Assembly: GCF_900095285.1 (NCBI RefSeq)
Contig: NZ_LT607734.1
Span: 1,612,001 to 1,676,000, forward strand
Direction: 5' to 3'
DNA length: 64,000 nucleotides
Origin: Fusobacterium gastrosuis
GTDB lineage: Bacteria > Fusobacteriota > Fusobacteriia > Fusobacteriales > Fusobacteriaceae
In this document: positions 55,121 to 62,705 of the stretch, in pieces
Position numbering within the stretch: the stretch's first letter is position 1
Layout: each line of letters opens with the position of its first letter
Position numbers and translations under genes: made by a program
The notes under the pieces: model-generated
What the model was told of the DNA's origin: nothing
The model's database searches: none
Seen by the model: only the letters and a program-made list of their open reading frames with translations

Positions 55121-55843
55121 ATGAAAAAAATTGTTAAATTATTATCTGTATTAGCTGTATCACTTTTTGTATCTATATCAGTTTTTGCCAAACAAGTAGT
55201 CTATGTAGGAACTAATGCTGAATTTGCTCCTTTTGAATATCTTGAAAAAAATCAAATAGTTGGTTTTGATATTGATTTATTAAATGCAATTTCTAAAGAA
55301 ACAGGAATTGAATTTAAAGTTAAGGATATGGCATTTGATGGATTGCTACCTGCATTACAAACTAAAAAAGTGGATCTTGTTATTGCAGGTATGACTGCTA
55401 CTCCTGAAAGACAAAAAACTGTTTTATTCTCAAAGCCATATTTTACTGCTAAACAAGTTATTATCACTAAAGGTGAAGATAAATCTTTAAAAAGTTTTGA
55501 TAATTTGGCAGGGAAAAAAGTTGGTGTAATGTTAGGATTTACTGGAGATTCAGTTGTTAGTGAAATTAAAGGTGCTAAAGTTGAAAGATTTAATGCCGCT
55601 TATGCTGCAATAATGGCACTTAACCAAGGTAAAGTAGATGCTGTGGTTTTAGATTCTGAGCCAGCAAAAAAATATATTGCTAACAGCAAACAATTAATGA
55701 TAGCAAATGTTCCAGCAGAAGAAGAAGACTATGCAATCGCTGTTAGAAAAAATGATAAAGCTTTAATTGAAAAAATAGATGCTGCTGTTGCCAAAATTAA
55801 AGCAAATGGAGAATATGATAAAATACTAAAAAAATATTTCTAA
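55121..55843 (+). CDS. Polar amino-acid binding protein of ABC transporter
   Basis: The 240-residue family 3 binding protein has a signal peptide (1-23, ending VFA), then YVGTNAEFAPFEYLE, the ligand-binding FDGLLPALQTKKVDLVIAGMT in two parts and TATPERQKTVLFSKPYF. The conserved Arg of TPER binds the carboxylate of the amino acid. There is no lipobox Cys, so it is a free periplasmic protein. The ligand could be Arg/Lys/His or Gln; the leader peptide favours Arg. Confidence 0.92.
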   Translation: MKKIVKLLSVLAVSLFVSISVFAKQVVYVGTNAEFAPFEYLEKNQIVGFDIDLLNAISKETGIEFKVKDMAFDGLLPALQTKKVDLVIAGMTATPERQKTVLFSKPYFTAKQVIITKGEDKSLKSFDNLAGKKVGVMLGFTGDSVVSEIKGAKVERFNAAYAAIMALNQGKVDAVVLDSEPAKKYIANSKQLMIANVPAEEEDYAIAVRKNDKALIEKIDAAVAKIKANGEYDKILKKYF

Positions 55844-55851
55844 TATGATTT

Positions 55852-55877
55852 AAAGCCCCTAATTTTTTAGGGGTTTT
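55852..55877 (+). terminator. Terminator after the amino-acid transporter
   Basis: AAAGCCCCTAA / TTAGGGGTTTT with a TTTT loop and a T-rich tail. Confidence 0.85.
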
Positions 55878-55881
55878 ATTT

Positions 55882-55910
55882 TTGATTTTTAAACAAAAGA
55901 ATGTTAAAAT
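55882..55910 (+). promoter_or_regulatory. Promoter of gpsA
   Basis: TTGATT, 17 bases ending TGT, TAAAAT: an extended -10 promoter. It overlaps the ATG at 55901, which rules that codon out as the gpsA start. Confidence 0.6.
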
Positions 55911-55942
55911 ATTTTAGTATAAATATTTTTAAGGTGGTAAAA

Positions 55943-56947
55943 ATGAAAAAAATTACTGTAATAGGTGCAGGTACTTGGGGACTTGCACTAGCAAGTTTAC
56001 TTCATAATAATGGAAATAGAATAACTGTTTGGTCTGCTCTTCAAGACGAAATAGAAATGTTAAGAAGAGATTTTAGGCATAAAAATCTTCCTGACCTTGA
56101 TATTCCAAAAGAAATTTTCTTTACTTCTGATTTGAAAGAAGCTGTGTTAGATGCTGAAGTTTTAGTTTTAGCTGTCCCTTCTATATTTGTTAGAAAAACC
56201 GCTGCACAGATAAAACTTTTTTATAAATCTCACCAAATAATAGTAAATGTTGCAAAAGGAATAGAAGAAAAAACTAATATGACTTTAATTGACCAAATTG
56301 AACAAGAAATTCCTAATGCTACTGTTGTTGTACTTTCTGGTCCTAGTCATGCAGAAGAAGTTGCTAAAAAATTGCCAACTACCTGTGTTGTTGGGGCTAA
56401 AAATTTAGAAACTGCAAAATTAATCCAATCAATTTTTATGAATTCAGTATTCAGAGTTTATACTTCACCCGATATTATTGGAATAGAAATAGGCGGTGCT
56501 TTAAAAAATGTTATTGCACTTGCTGCTGGAATCGCTGATGGTTTAGGATATGGAGATAATACAAAAGCTGCTCTTATCACAAGAGGTATGGCTGAAATAT
56601 CTAGACTTGGAATGAAAATGGGAGGTAAGGCTCAATCATTTTATGGGCTTTCTGGTATTGGTGATTTAATTGTCACTTGTGCTAGTATGCATAGTAGAAA
56701 TAGAAGAGCAGGTGTTTTAATAGGACAAGGATATTCTATGGAAAAAGCCATGAAAGAAGTTAAAATGATTGTTGAAGGTGTTTATTCAGCAAAAGCTGCA
56801 AAAGCACTTGCTGATAAATATGAAATTGAAATGCCTATAATAAATGAAGTCAATGCTGTTTTATTTGATAATAAAGATCCTAAAACTGCAGTTGATAGTT
56901 TGATGCTTAGAGAAAAAATTACTGAAAATCCTGAATTTTCATGGTAG
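55943..56947 (+). CDS. gpsA: Glycerol-3-phosphate dehydrogenase [NAD(P)+]
   Basis: GpsA reduces dihydroxyacetone phosphate to sn-glycerol 3-phosphate, the backbone of phospholipids. The protein has 334 residues with the Rossmann motif VIGAGTWGLALASLL, LSGPSHAEEVA, the catalytic Lys in GGALKNVIALAAGIADG, and GLSGIGDLIVTC. The start at 55943 follows AAGGTGG; an ATG further upstream lies within the promoter. Confidence 0.96.
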   Translation: MKKITVIGAGTWGLALASLLHNNGNRITVWSALQDEIEMLRRDFRHKNLPDLDIPKEIFFTSDLKEAVLDAEVLVLAVPSIFVRKTAAQIKLFYKSHQIIVNVAKGIEEKTNMTLIDQIEQEIPNATVVVLSGPSHAEEVAKKLPTTCVVGAKNLETAKLIQSIFMNSVFRVYTSPDIIGIEIGGALKNVIALAAGIADGLGYGDNTKAALITRGMAEISRLGMKMGGKAQSFYGLSGIGDLIVTCASMHSRNRRAGVLIGQGYSMEKAMKEVKMIVEGVYSAKAAKALADKYEIEMPIINEVNAVLFDNKDPKTAVDSLMLREKITENPEFSW

Positions 56948-56982
56948 TTTAATTTTGTATTATTGAGAAAGGATATTGCTTT

Positions 56983-57576
56983 ATGGAGAAAAAAATTTTT
57001 AAAGGCAGCGTTGTATTAAATCCAGTTCCTGTCGTACTTGTTACTTGTAAAAATTTAGAAGGAAAAGAAAATGTGTTTACGGTTGCATGGACAGGTACAA
57101 TTTGTTCAAAACCTCCAATGCTTTCAATTTCTATAAGACCTGAGAGATTATCATATGATTATATAAAACAAACTAAAGAGTTTATTATAAATTTACCCAC
57201 TGTAAAACAAACTAAAGCAACTGATTATTGTGGAGTTAAATCTGGTCGAACGAATGATAAAATTAAAGAAATGGGTTTTACTATGATAAAAGGTGAGAAT
57301 GTTGAGTGCTCATACATAGCCGAATGCCCTGTCAATATAGAATGTAGAGTAAAAGATATAATATCACTTGGAAGTCATGATATGTTTATAGCTGATGTAT
57401 TATCTTCACATATCAACGATGATTTAATAGATGATAAAAATAAAATCCATTTTGAATGGGCTGATTTAATAGCTTATTCTCATGGAGAATATTTTCCAAT
57501 TCCGAGAACAGCAATTGGAAAATTTGGATATTCTGTTGCTAAAAAAATTAATAAAAATAAAAAATCAAAGAAATAG
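56983..57576 (+). CDS. Flavin reductase family (flavoredoxin-like) protein
   Basis: The 197-residue protein binds FMN in the split-barrel fold of flavoredoxins (DIM6/NTAB family). Marks are NPVPVVLVTCKN near the start, FTVAWTGTICSKPPMLSISI and DYCGVKSGRTNDK. The electron partner is not known. A second family member is encoded at 61179. The ribosome site is AAAGGA. It is followed 11 bases later by the NUDIX gene. Confidence 0.88.
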   Translation: MEKKIFKGSVVLNPVPVVLVTCKNLEGKENVFTVAWTGTICSKPPMLSISIRPERLSYDYIKQTKEFIINLPTVKQTKATDYCGVKSGRTNDKIKEMGFTMIKGENVECSYIAECPVNIECRVKDIISLGSHDMFIADVLSSHINDDLIDDKNKIHFEWADLIAYSHGEYFPIPRTAIGKFGYSVAKKINKNKKSKK

Positions 57577-57587
57577 AGGTTTCAAAT

Positions 57588-58010
57588 ATGTTAGAAATAA
57601 ATTTTCTAGAAGAAATTAATGACAGTTTATTAGAATATGCAGTAATTATTGCTAAACATAAAAATAGCTTTGTTTTTTGTAAACACAAAAAAAGAACAAC
57701 TTTTGAATTACCTGGTGGACATAGAGAAGTTAATGAAAATATCTTAGAAACTGCTAAACGAGAATTATATGAAGAAACAGGAGCTATTGAATTTAAAATT
57801 TTACCTATTTGTGTGTATTCTGTTTTCAATAAAAATACCTTAACAACTAATTACGGTATGCTATTTTTTGCAGAAATATTCTCTTTTAATGAAAAATTAG
57901 AAAATGAAATCGAACAAGTAATATTATCTGAAAATTTGATAACTAATTGGACTTATCCTCTAATTCAACCAAAACTTATTGAAGAAGCACATAAAAGAAA
58001 AATATTATAA
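57588..58010 (+). CDS. NUDIX hydrolase
   Basis: The 140-residue protein has a full Nudix box in the span 44-67 (GGHREVNENILE, then TAKRELYEETGA), with the metal-binding RE..EE. Such enzymes cleave nucleoside diphosphates linked to other groups; the substrate cannot be told. It is the last gene of the gpsA cluster and is followed by a terminator. Confidence 0.88.
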   Translation: MLEINFLEEINDSLLEYAVIIAKHKNSFVFCKHKKRTTFELPGGHREVNENILETAKRELYEETGAIEFKILPICVYSVFNKNTLTTNYGMLFFAEIFSFNEKLENEIEQVILSENLITNWTYPLIQPKLIEEAHKRKIL

Positions 58011-58019
58011 AAAGTAATA

Positions 58020-58047
58020 AACAAGTGGAAAATTCCATTTGTTTTTA
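58020..58047 (+). terminator. Terminator after the NUDIX gene
   Basis: AACAAGTGG / CCATTTGTT with one G-T pair is followed by TTTTATTTTA. Confidence 0.75.
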
Positions 58048-58090
58048 TTTTACATATATTTTATATTTAATTATAAAGTTAAAAAATATC

Positions 58091-58121
58091 TTGACTTGGA
58101 GTTAACTCTAAATATTATTAT
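58091..58121 (+). promoter_or_regulatory. MerR-type promoter with 19-base spacer and operator palindrome
   Basis: TTGACT (58091-58096) is 19 bases from TATTAT (58116-58121). The spacer holds the palindrome TTGGAGTTAACTCTAA (58096-58111) with a single mismatched pair. MerR-family activators act on promoters with such long spacers by twisting the DNA. A TATAAT at 58119-58124 with 22-base spacing is a less likely alternative. The merR gene lies 75 bases downstream, so it is probably self-regulated and controls the operon. Confidence 0.65.
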
Positions 58122-58148
58122 AATTTTATTATAATAATAGGAGGAAAA

Positions 58149-58199
58149 ATGAATAGTAAATTAATTGTGTATTTTTCACATAAAGGAGAGTTAAAATGA
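58149..58199 (+). pseudogene. Flavodoxin gene remnant in front of merR
   Basis: A GAGG site precedes a 16-codon frame MNSKLIVYFSHKGELK. KLIVYFSHKGE is the first strand and start of the FMN loop of flavodoxins; the gene at 60515 has KTLIVYFSLPEG. The stop TGA overlaps the merR start (ATGA). It is most simply a flavodoxin gene cut by a deletion. It could now serve as a short coupled upstream frame for merR. Confidence 0.55.
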
Positions 58200-58576
58200 C
58201 AATAAAAGAAGTTAGTGAAATCTTAAATATTTCTCAAGACACTCTTAGATATTACGAAAAAATTGGAGTGATTCCAATAGTAAAACGAACAGCAGGAGGA
58301 ATACGAAATTATCAAGAAGAAGATATAGCTTGGATACAATTAGCAACTTGCATGAAAAATGCAGGATTACCTATAAAAGTAATGATAGACTATCTAAATC
58401 TATATCAACAAGGAGATTCTACAATTCAAGCAAGATATAATCTTTTAAAAGAACAGAGAGAAAAACTATTAGAACAAAAAAAACAAATTGATGAAACATT
58501 AGAAAAATTAAATTACAAGATTGCAAGATATGAAGTTGCAGTTGAAACTGGAAAATTGACTTGGGATAAAGAGTAA
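58196..58576 (+). CDS. MerR family transcriptional regulator
   Basis: The 126-residue regulator has the N-terminal winged helix TIKEVSEILNISQDTLRYYEK, then IGVIPIVKRTAGGIRNYQEEDI, and a long C-terminal coiled coil (about 78-115). There is one Cys (C63 in LATCMKN). It resembles the AdhR/NmlR branch, which senses aldehydes or other electrophiles through a Cys, but the signal is not known here. The promoter with a 19-base spacer lies upstream. The downstream genes are a DXS-like enzyme and two flavoproteins. Confidence 0.88.
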   Translation: MTIKEVSEILNISQDTLRYYEKIGVIPIVKRTAGGIRNYQEEDIAWIQLATCMKNAGLPIKVMIDYLNLYQQGDSTIQARYNLLKEQREKLLEQKKQIDETLEKLNYKIARYEVAVETGKLTWDKE

Positions 58577-58593
58577 TAGGAGGAAAAATAATA

Positions 58594-60345
58594 ATGTATT
58601 TAGAAAAAATTAATTCACCAGAAGATGTAAAAAAATTAAATATTGAAGAAATGAAAACTTTAGCTGATGAAATCAGAGAAGCTATAATAATAAGGGATGC
58701 TAAACATGGGGGACATTTTGGACCAAATTTAGGAATAGTTGAAGCAACAATCGCTTTACACTATATCTTTGAGTCGCCAAAAGACAAGTTTGTATTTGAT
58801 GTATCTCATCAAACATATCCACATAAAATGCTAACCGGAAGAAGAAAAGCATTCACAGATGAACTATACTACAATGATGTGACAGGTTATAGTAATCAAT
58901 ATGAAAGTGTGCACGATCACTTTATATTAGGGCATACTTCAACTTCTATAAGTTTAGCTTTAGGACTTGCTAAAGCTAGAGATGTAAAAAGGGAAACTGG
59001 AAATATTATTGCTATTATTGGTGATGGCTCTTTAAGTGGAGGAGAAGCTCTTGAAGGCTTAGATTATGCTGGAGAACTAAATACTAATTTAATTATTATT
59101 GTAAATGATAATGATATGTCAATAGCTGAAAATCATGGGGGACTTTATAAAAATTTAAAATTATTAAGAGATACAGATGGTAAAGCTGAAAATAATTTTT
59201 TTAAAGCTATGGGCTTAGATTATATTTTTGTAAAAAATGGAAATAATTTAGAAGAGTTGATAGAAGCATTTAAAAAAGTAAAGAATATAAATCATCCTAT
59301 TGTAGTTCATATTCATACACAAAAGGGAAAAGGATATAAAAAAGCTGAAGAAGATAAAGAACCTTGGCACTATGTAATGCCATTTAATTTAGAAACTGGA
59401 AAACCTATGTACATTGATGATGGAGAAGATTATACAGAAATTACAAAAAATTATCTTATAAATAAAATGAGAGAAGATCAAACTGTTGTTACAATTACAT
59501 CTGGAACACCAGGAGTACTAGGATTTTACAAAAAAGATAGAGATGAAGTTGGTTCTCAATTTATAGATGTAGGAATAGCTGAAGAAACAGCTGTGGCAAT
59601 TGCATCAGGAATGGCATCTAAAGGTGCCAAACCAGTTTATGGTGTTGTGAGTACATTTTTACAAAGAACTTACGATCAATTGTCACAAGATTTATGTATA
59701 AATAATAATCCCGCAACGATAATTGTTTATTATGCAGGAGCAATAGGAATGACAGATGTTACTCATCTTGGTTGGTTTGACATATCCATGATGGCAAATA
59801 TTCCAAATTTAGTTTATCTTGCCCCTACAACAAAAGAAGAACATCTTGCTATGCTTGAATGGAGTATTAACCAACAAGAACATCCAGTTGCAATTCGTAT
59901 ACCTGGTGGAGAAATGGTATCAACAGGAAAAGAAGTGACAAAAGATTTTTCTAAACTAAATAATTATGAAGTGACACAAAAAGGAGAAAAGATTGCAATT
60001 ATAGGTTTAGGAACTTTCTATCACTTAGGAGAAAAAGTTGCAAAACTATATCAAGAAAAAACTGGTACACAAATAACAGTTATAAATCCTATGTATATAA
60101 CCGGTGTTGATGGAAAATTATTAGAAGAATTGAAAAAAGACCATAGTTTAGTTATAACTCTTGAAGATGGAATTTTAGATGGTGGTTTTGGAGAAAAAAT
60201 TGCTAGATTCTATGGAAATTCAGATGTAAAAGTTCTAAATTATGGATTGAAAAAAGAATTTTTAGATAGATATGATATTGAGCAATTATTAACTAAAAAT
60301 AGATTAAAAGCAGATTTAATTGTTGAAGATTTATTAAAGTTCTAA
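58594..60345 (+). CDS. DXS-like transketolase family enzyme
   Basis: The 583-residue thiamine pyrophosphate enzyme has the DXS-type pattern: FDVSHQTYPHKMLTGRR, GHTSTSISLALGLAKARD, the TPP motif GDGSLSGGEALEGLD and, in the second half, DVGIAEETAVAIASGMA. This matches 1-deoxy-D-xylulose-5-phosphate synthase better than common transketolase, but it is shorter than the usual about 620 residues and sits in a redox cluster rather than with isoprenoid genes. It may be the housekeeping DXS or a paralogue with another substrate. The ribosome site is AGGAGG. Confidence 0.75.
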   Translation: MYLEKINSPEDVKKLNIEEMKTLADEIREAIIIRDAKHGGHFGPNLGIVEATIALHYIFESPKDKFVFDVSHQTYPHKMLTGRRKAFTDELYYNDVTGYSNQYESVHDHFILGHTSTSISLALGLAKARDVKRETGNIIAIIGDGSLSGGEALEGLDYAGELNTNLIIIVNDNDMSIAENHGGLYKNLKLLRDTDGKAENNFFKAMGLDYIFVKNGNNLEELIEAFKKVKNINHPIVVHIHTQKGKGYKKAEEDKEPWHYVMPFNLETGKPMYIDDGEDYTEITKNYLINKMREDQTVVTITSGTPGVLGFYKKDRDEVGSQFIDVGIAEETAVAIASGMASKGAKPVYGVVSTFLQRTYDQLSQDLCINNNPATIIVYYAGAIGMTDVTHLGWFDISMMANIPNLVYLAPTTKEEHLAMLEWSINQQEHPVAIRIPGGEMVSTGKEVTKDFSKLNNYEVTQKGEKIAIIGLGTFYHLGEKVAKLYQEKTGTQITVINPMYITGVDGKLLEELKKDHSLVITLEDGILDGGFGEKIARFYGNSDVKVLNYGLKKEFLDRYDIEQLLTKNRLKADLIVEDLLKF

Positions 60346-60514
60346 AAAATTAGATAAAAAAAGTTATTTTTTATCATATTTTAATACTGAAGGAGTAAAA
60401 TTTTTAGTTAATTATATTTTCATATTTGGTTATTGATATACCAGAGGAAAATAAATATACTAAGTGGTGTGAGACTGTGGTACTATGAAAAACTTTAATA
60501 ATAAAAGAGGGCTT
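60346..60514 (+). other. Gap with possible decayed coding sequence
   Basis: Between the DXS-like gene and the exported flavodoxin are 169 bases. They include AAGGAG (a possible ribosome site, near 60391) and a short open frame ending near 60486 that would read VIDIPEENKYTKWCETVVL, without a start codon. The composition looks like former coding sequence, but I do not recognise it. I see no promoter. Confidence 0.3.
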
Positions 60515-61147
60515 ATGAAGAAAATAATTTTTTTAATAACAATATTTTTGTTAGGTATAACTTTAACAGTGACTGCTTTTGGTGTTGATAAGAAAACATT
60601 AATTGTATATTTTTCACTTCCAGAAGGAAGTGATCCAAATAATCTAAGTATAGAAGGAGAAAATAGTACTGTTGTAATAGATGGAAAGGTTTTAGGAAAC
60701 ACAGAGTACATGGCTAAGATAATTCAAGAAAATACAGGAGCAGATATTTATAGAATAGTTCCTAAAATCCCTTATGATATATCAAATCATAGAAATTTAA
60801 CTAATTTTGCAAAAGAAGAACAAAAAAATAATGCTAGACCTGAAATAGCTAACAAAATTATAGATGTTAGTCAATATGACACACTATTTATTGGTTATCC
60901 AATTTGGTGGGCAGATTTACCAATGATATTATACACATTTTTTGATAATGTGGATTTATCAGGAAAAACTATCATACCATTTGGAACTCATGGTGGAAGT
61001 GGCTTTGCAGGAACAGTTGAAACTATAAAAAAATTAGAATCAAAGGCAAAAGTTAGTGATAATGGAAGAATAATATCAAGAAATGCTATTGCTAATTCAG
61101 AAAAAAATATCATAAATTGGTTAGAAAATTTAGGGTATAAAAAATAA
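60515..61147 (+). CDS. Exported flavodoxin-like protein
   Basis: The 210-residue protein starts with a signal peptide (about 1-23, KKIIFLITIFLLGITLTVTAFG), followed by the flavodoxin fold: KTLIVYFSLPEG at the phosphate site, IGYPIWWADLPMILYTFFD and TIIPFGTHGGSGFAGT. It belongs to the Flavodoxin_4 type group. Export of a flavodoxin is unusual; it could carry electrons in the periplasm. The start at 60515 follows AAGAGGG; an ATG 30 bases upstream lacks a site. It is in the MerR cluster. Confidence 0.85.
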   Translation: MKKIIFLITIFLLGITLTVTAFGVDKKTLIVYFSLPEGSDPNNLSIEGENSTVVIDGKVLGNTEYMAKIIQENTGADIYRIVPKIPYDISNHRNLTNFAKEEQKNNARPEIANKIIDVSQYDTLFIGYPIWWADLPMILYTFFDNVDLSGKTIIPFGTHGGSGFAGTVETIKKLESKAKVSDNGRIISRNAIANSEKNIINWLENLGYKK

Positions 61148-61178
61148 GTATTAATAAAACAATTAAGGAGGATTTTTT

Positions 61179-61751
61179 ATGAAAAAAAGTTTTAGTAAAA
61201 AGACTGTATTATTACCTTTACCAGTATATATTATAGGAACTTATGATGAAGAAGGAAAAGCTAATGCTATGAATTTAGCTTGGGGAGTTCAATGTGGTTA
61301 TCATGAAGTTTCTTTTAGTATAGCAAAAGAACATAAAACAACTAAGAATATATTATTAAAAAAAGCTTTTACCATAAGTTTAGCTACAAAATCTTTAAAA
61401 GATATTTCAGATTATTTTGGAATAGTGAGTGGAAATAGGGAAGATAAAATTGAAAAATCTGGTGTGCATATTGTAAAAAGTGAAAATGTTGATGCCCCAG
61501 TTATTGAAGAATATCCATTAACACTAGAATGTAAAGTTATAGATGTTCAAGAAGAATTAGGAGATTATAGAATAGTTGCAGAGATTGTAAATACTTTAAT
61601 TGATGAAAGTGTTTTAGATGAAAAAGGACAATTAGATGTTGATAAATTAAAACTTATCACTTTTGATTCTGTAACAAATTCTTATCGTATACTTGGAGAA
61701 GTAGTTGGGCAAGCTTTTAAAGATGGTGCTAAAATAAAAACTGGAAAATAA
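61179..61751 (+). CDS. Flavin reductase-like (flavoredoxin) protein
   Basis: The 190-residue split-barrel FMN protein has KTVLLPLPVYIIGTYDE near the start, ANAMNLAWGVQCGYHEVSFS and DYFGIVSGNREDKIE. It resembles flavoredoxin and the protein encoded at 56983. With the preceding exported flavodoxin it forms a likely redox pair, but one is exported and this one lacks a signal peptide. AAGGAGG precedes the start. It ends the MerR operon. Confidence 0.88.
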   Translation: MKKSFSKKTVLLPLPVYIIGTYDEEGKANAMNLAWGVQCGYHEVSFSIAKEHKTTKNILLKKAFTISLATKSLKDISDYFGIVSGNREDKIEKSGVHIVKSENVDAPVIEEYPLTLECKVIDVQEELGDYRIVAEIVNTLIDESVLDEKGQLDVDKLKLITFDSVTNSYRILGEVVGQAFKDGAKIKTGK

Positions 61752-61759
61752 GGGTAATA

Positions 61760-61804
61760 AGAAGTATTTTATGTTTAAATGGCATTAGAATACTTCTTTT
61801 TTTT
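61760..61804 (+). terminator. Terminator of the MerR operon
   Basis: AGAAGTATT / AATACTTCT with a long loop that may fold further, followed by a T-run of eight. Confidence 0.75.
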
Positions 61805-61810
61805 CTTTCA

Positions 61811-61858
61811 TAAAAATAGCCTCCTATGATATTTAATATTCTATCATAGAAGACTATT
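61811..61858 (-). terminator. Terminator of pflA
   Basis: On the minus strand a 17-pair stem (61858-61842 with 61831-61815, two G-T pairs) with a 10-base loop is followed by TTTTATG. Confidence 0.75.
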
Positions 61859-61903
61859 CTTTTAAATATTTACAGACTTTTTTTCGCACTCTCAACCCCT
61901 TTT

Positions 61904-62635
61904 TTATTCTCTTGTTTCATAAAGTGGAAGATTATATTTTCTAAATATATCTTCTGCTTTTTTTATTTCTTCTTTTGTTGGAGTTGGCGTATCTTTTAAT
62001 TTATATTCTTTATTTGTTTTTTCCCATTTATAAAAAGCCATTTGATGAAATGGTAAAATGTCTACTCTTTTTACTACATCAAATTGAGCAGCAAATCTAG
62101 CCCATTTTTCTAGATCCCAATTATCATCTGTGTATCCTGGAACTAAAACATATCTTAGCCATACAGGTTTCTTAATCTTTTGTAAATATCTTATAAAATC
62201 TAATGTTGGATCTAAGTTTACAGAAGTTAATTCTTTATATACTTTTTTATCAATATGTTTTATATCAAGTAAGACCAAATCTGTATATTCTAAAACTTCT
62301 TTTGCATTTTCATCAAAAATATAACCAGAAGTATCAAGAGCAGTATGTATGCCTTGAGCTTTACATAATTTAAAAAGTTCTATCACAAAGCTAGATTGTA
62401 GTAGTGGTTCTCCACCAGATACAGTTATACCACCTGTTAAAAATTCTTTAATTTTAAGTAGTTTTTCAATTACTTCTTCAGGACTATGAATATAATTTTT
62501 ATCTTTTAAATCCCAGGTATCAACATTATGACAATATAAACATCTTAAAGGACAACCTTGCATAAAAACTACAAATCTTGCTCCTGGACCATCTTTTGTA
62601 CCAAATGATTCAAATGAATTTATATAACCTTTCAT
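61904..62635 (-). CDS. pflA: Pyruvate formate-lyase activating enzyme
   Basis: PflA is a radical SAM enzyme that makes the glycyl radical on pyruvate formate-lyase. The 243-residue protein has the [4Fe-4S] motif C28-x3-C32-x2-C35 (GCPLRCLYCHN), the GGITVSGGEPLLQ SAM motif and DIKHIDKKVYKELT. The start ATG at 62635 follows GGGG by six bases; a TTG four codons earlier is an alternative. It lies 70 bases after pflB. Confidence 0.95.
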   Translation of the reverse strand: MKGYINSFESFGTKDGPGARFVVFMQGCPLRCLYCHNVDTWDLKDKNYIHSPEEVIEKLLKIKEFLTGGITVSGGEPLLQSSFVIELFKLCKAQGIHTALDTSGYIFDENAKEVLEYTDLVLLDIKHIDKKVYKELTSVNLDPTLDFIRYLQKIKKPVWLRYVLVPGYTDDNWDLEKWARFAAQFDVVKRVDILPFHQMAFYKWEKTNKEYKLKDTPTPTKEEIKKAEDIFRKYNLPLYETRE

Positions 62636-62671
62636 AATATACCCCAATTCCTTTTATTTTATATAGTTAAT

Positions 62672-62695
62672 AATAGGGAGCTAGTGCTCCCTATT
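62672..62695. other. Intercistronic palindrome between pflB and pflA
   Basis: AATAGGGAGC-TAGT-GCTCCCTATT is a perfect ten-pair stem. On the minus strand, the direction of pflB-pflA, no T-run follows, so it is probably a messenger-stabilising or processing hairpin rather than a strong terminator. Confidence 0.55.
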
Positions 62696-62705
62696 TATTT
62701 TTTTA

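Noticed and set aside
55901-55942. N-terminal extension of GpsA
   Set aside because: Its ATG lies in the promoter, before the expected transcript start; the next in-frame ATG has a proper ribosome site and begins the known fold.
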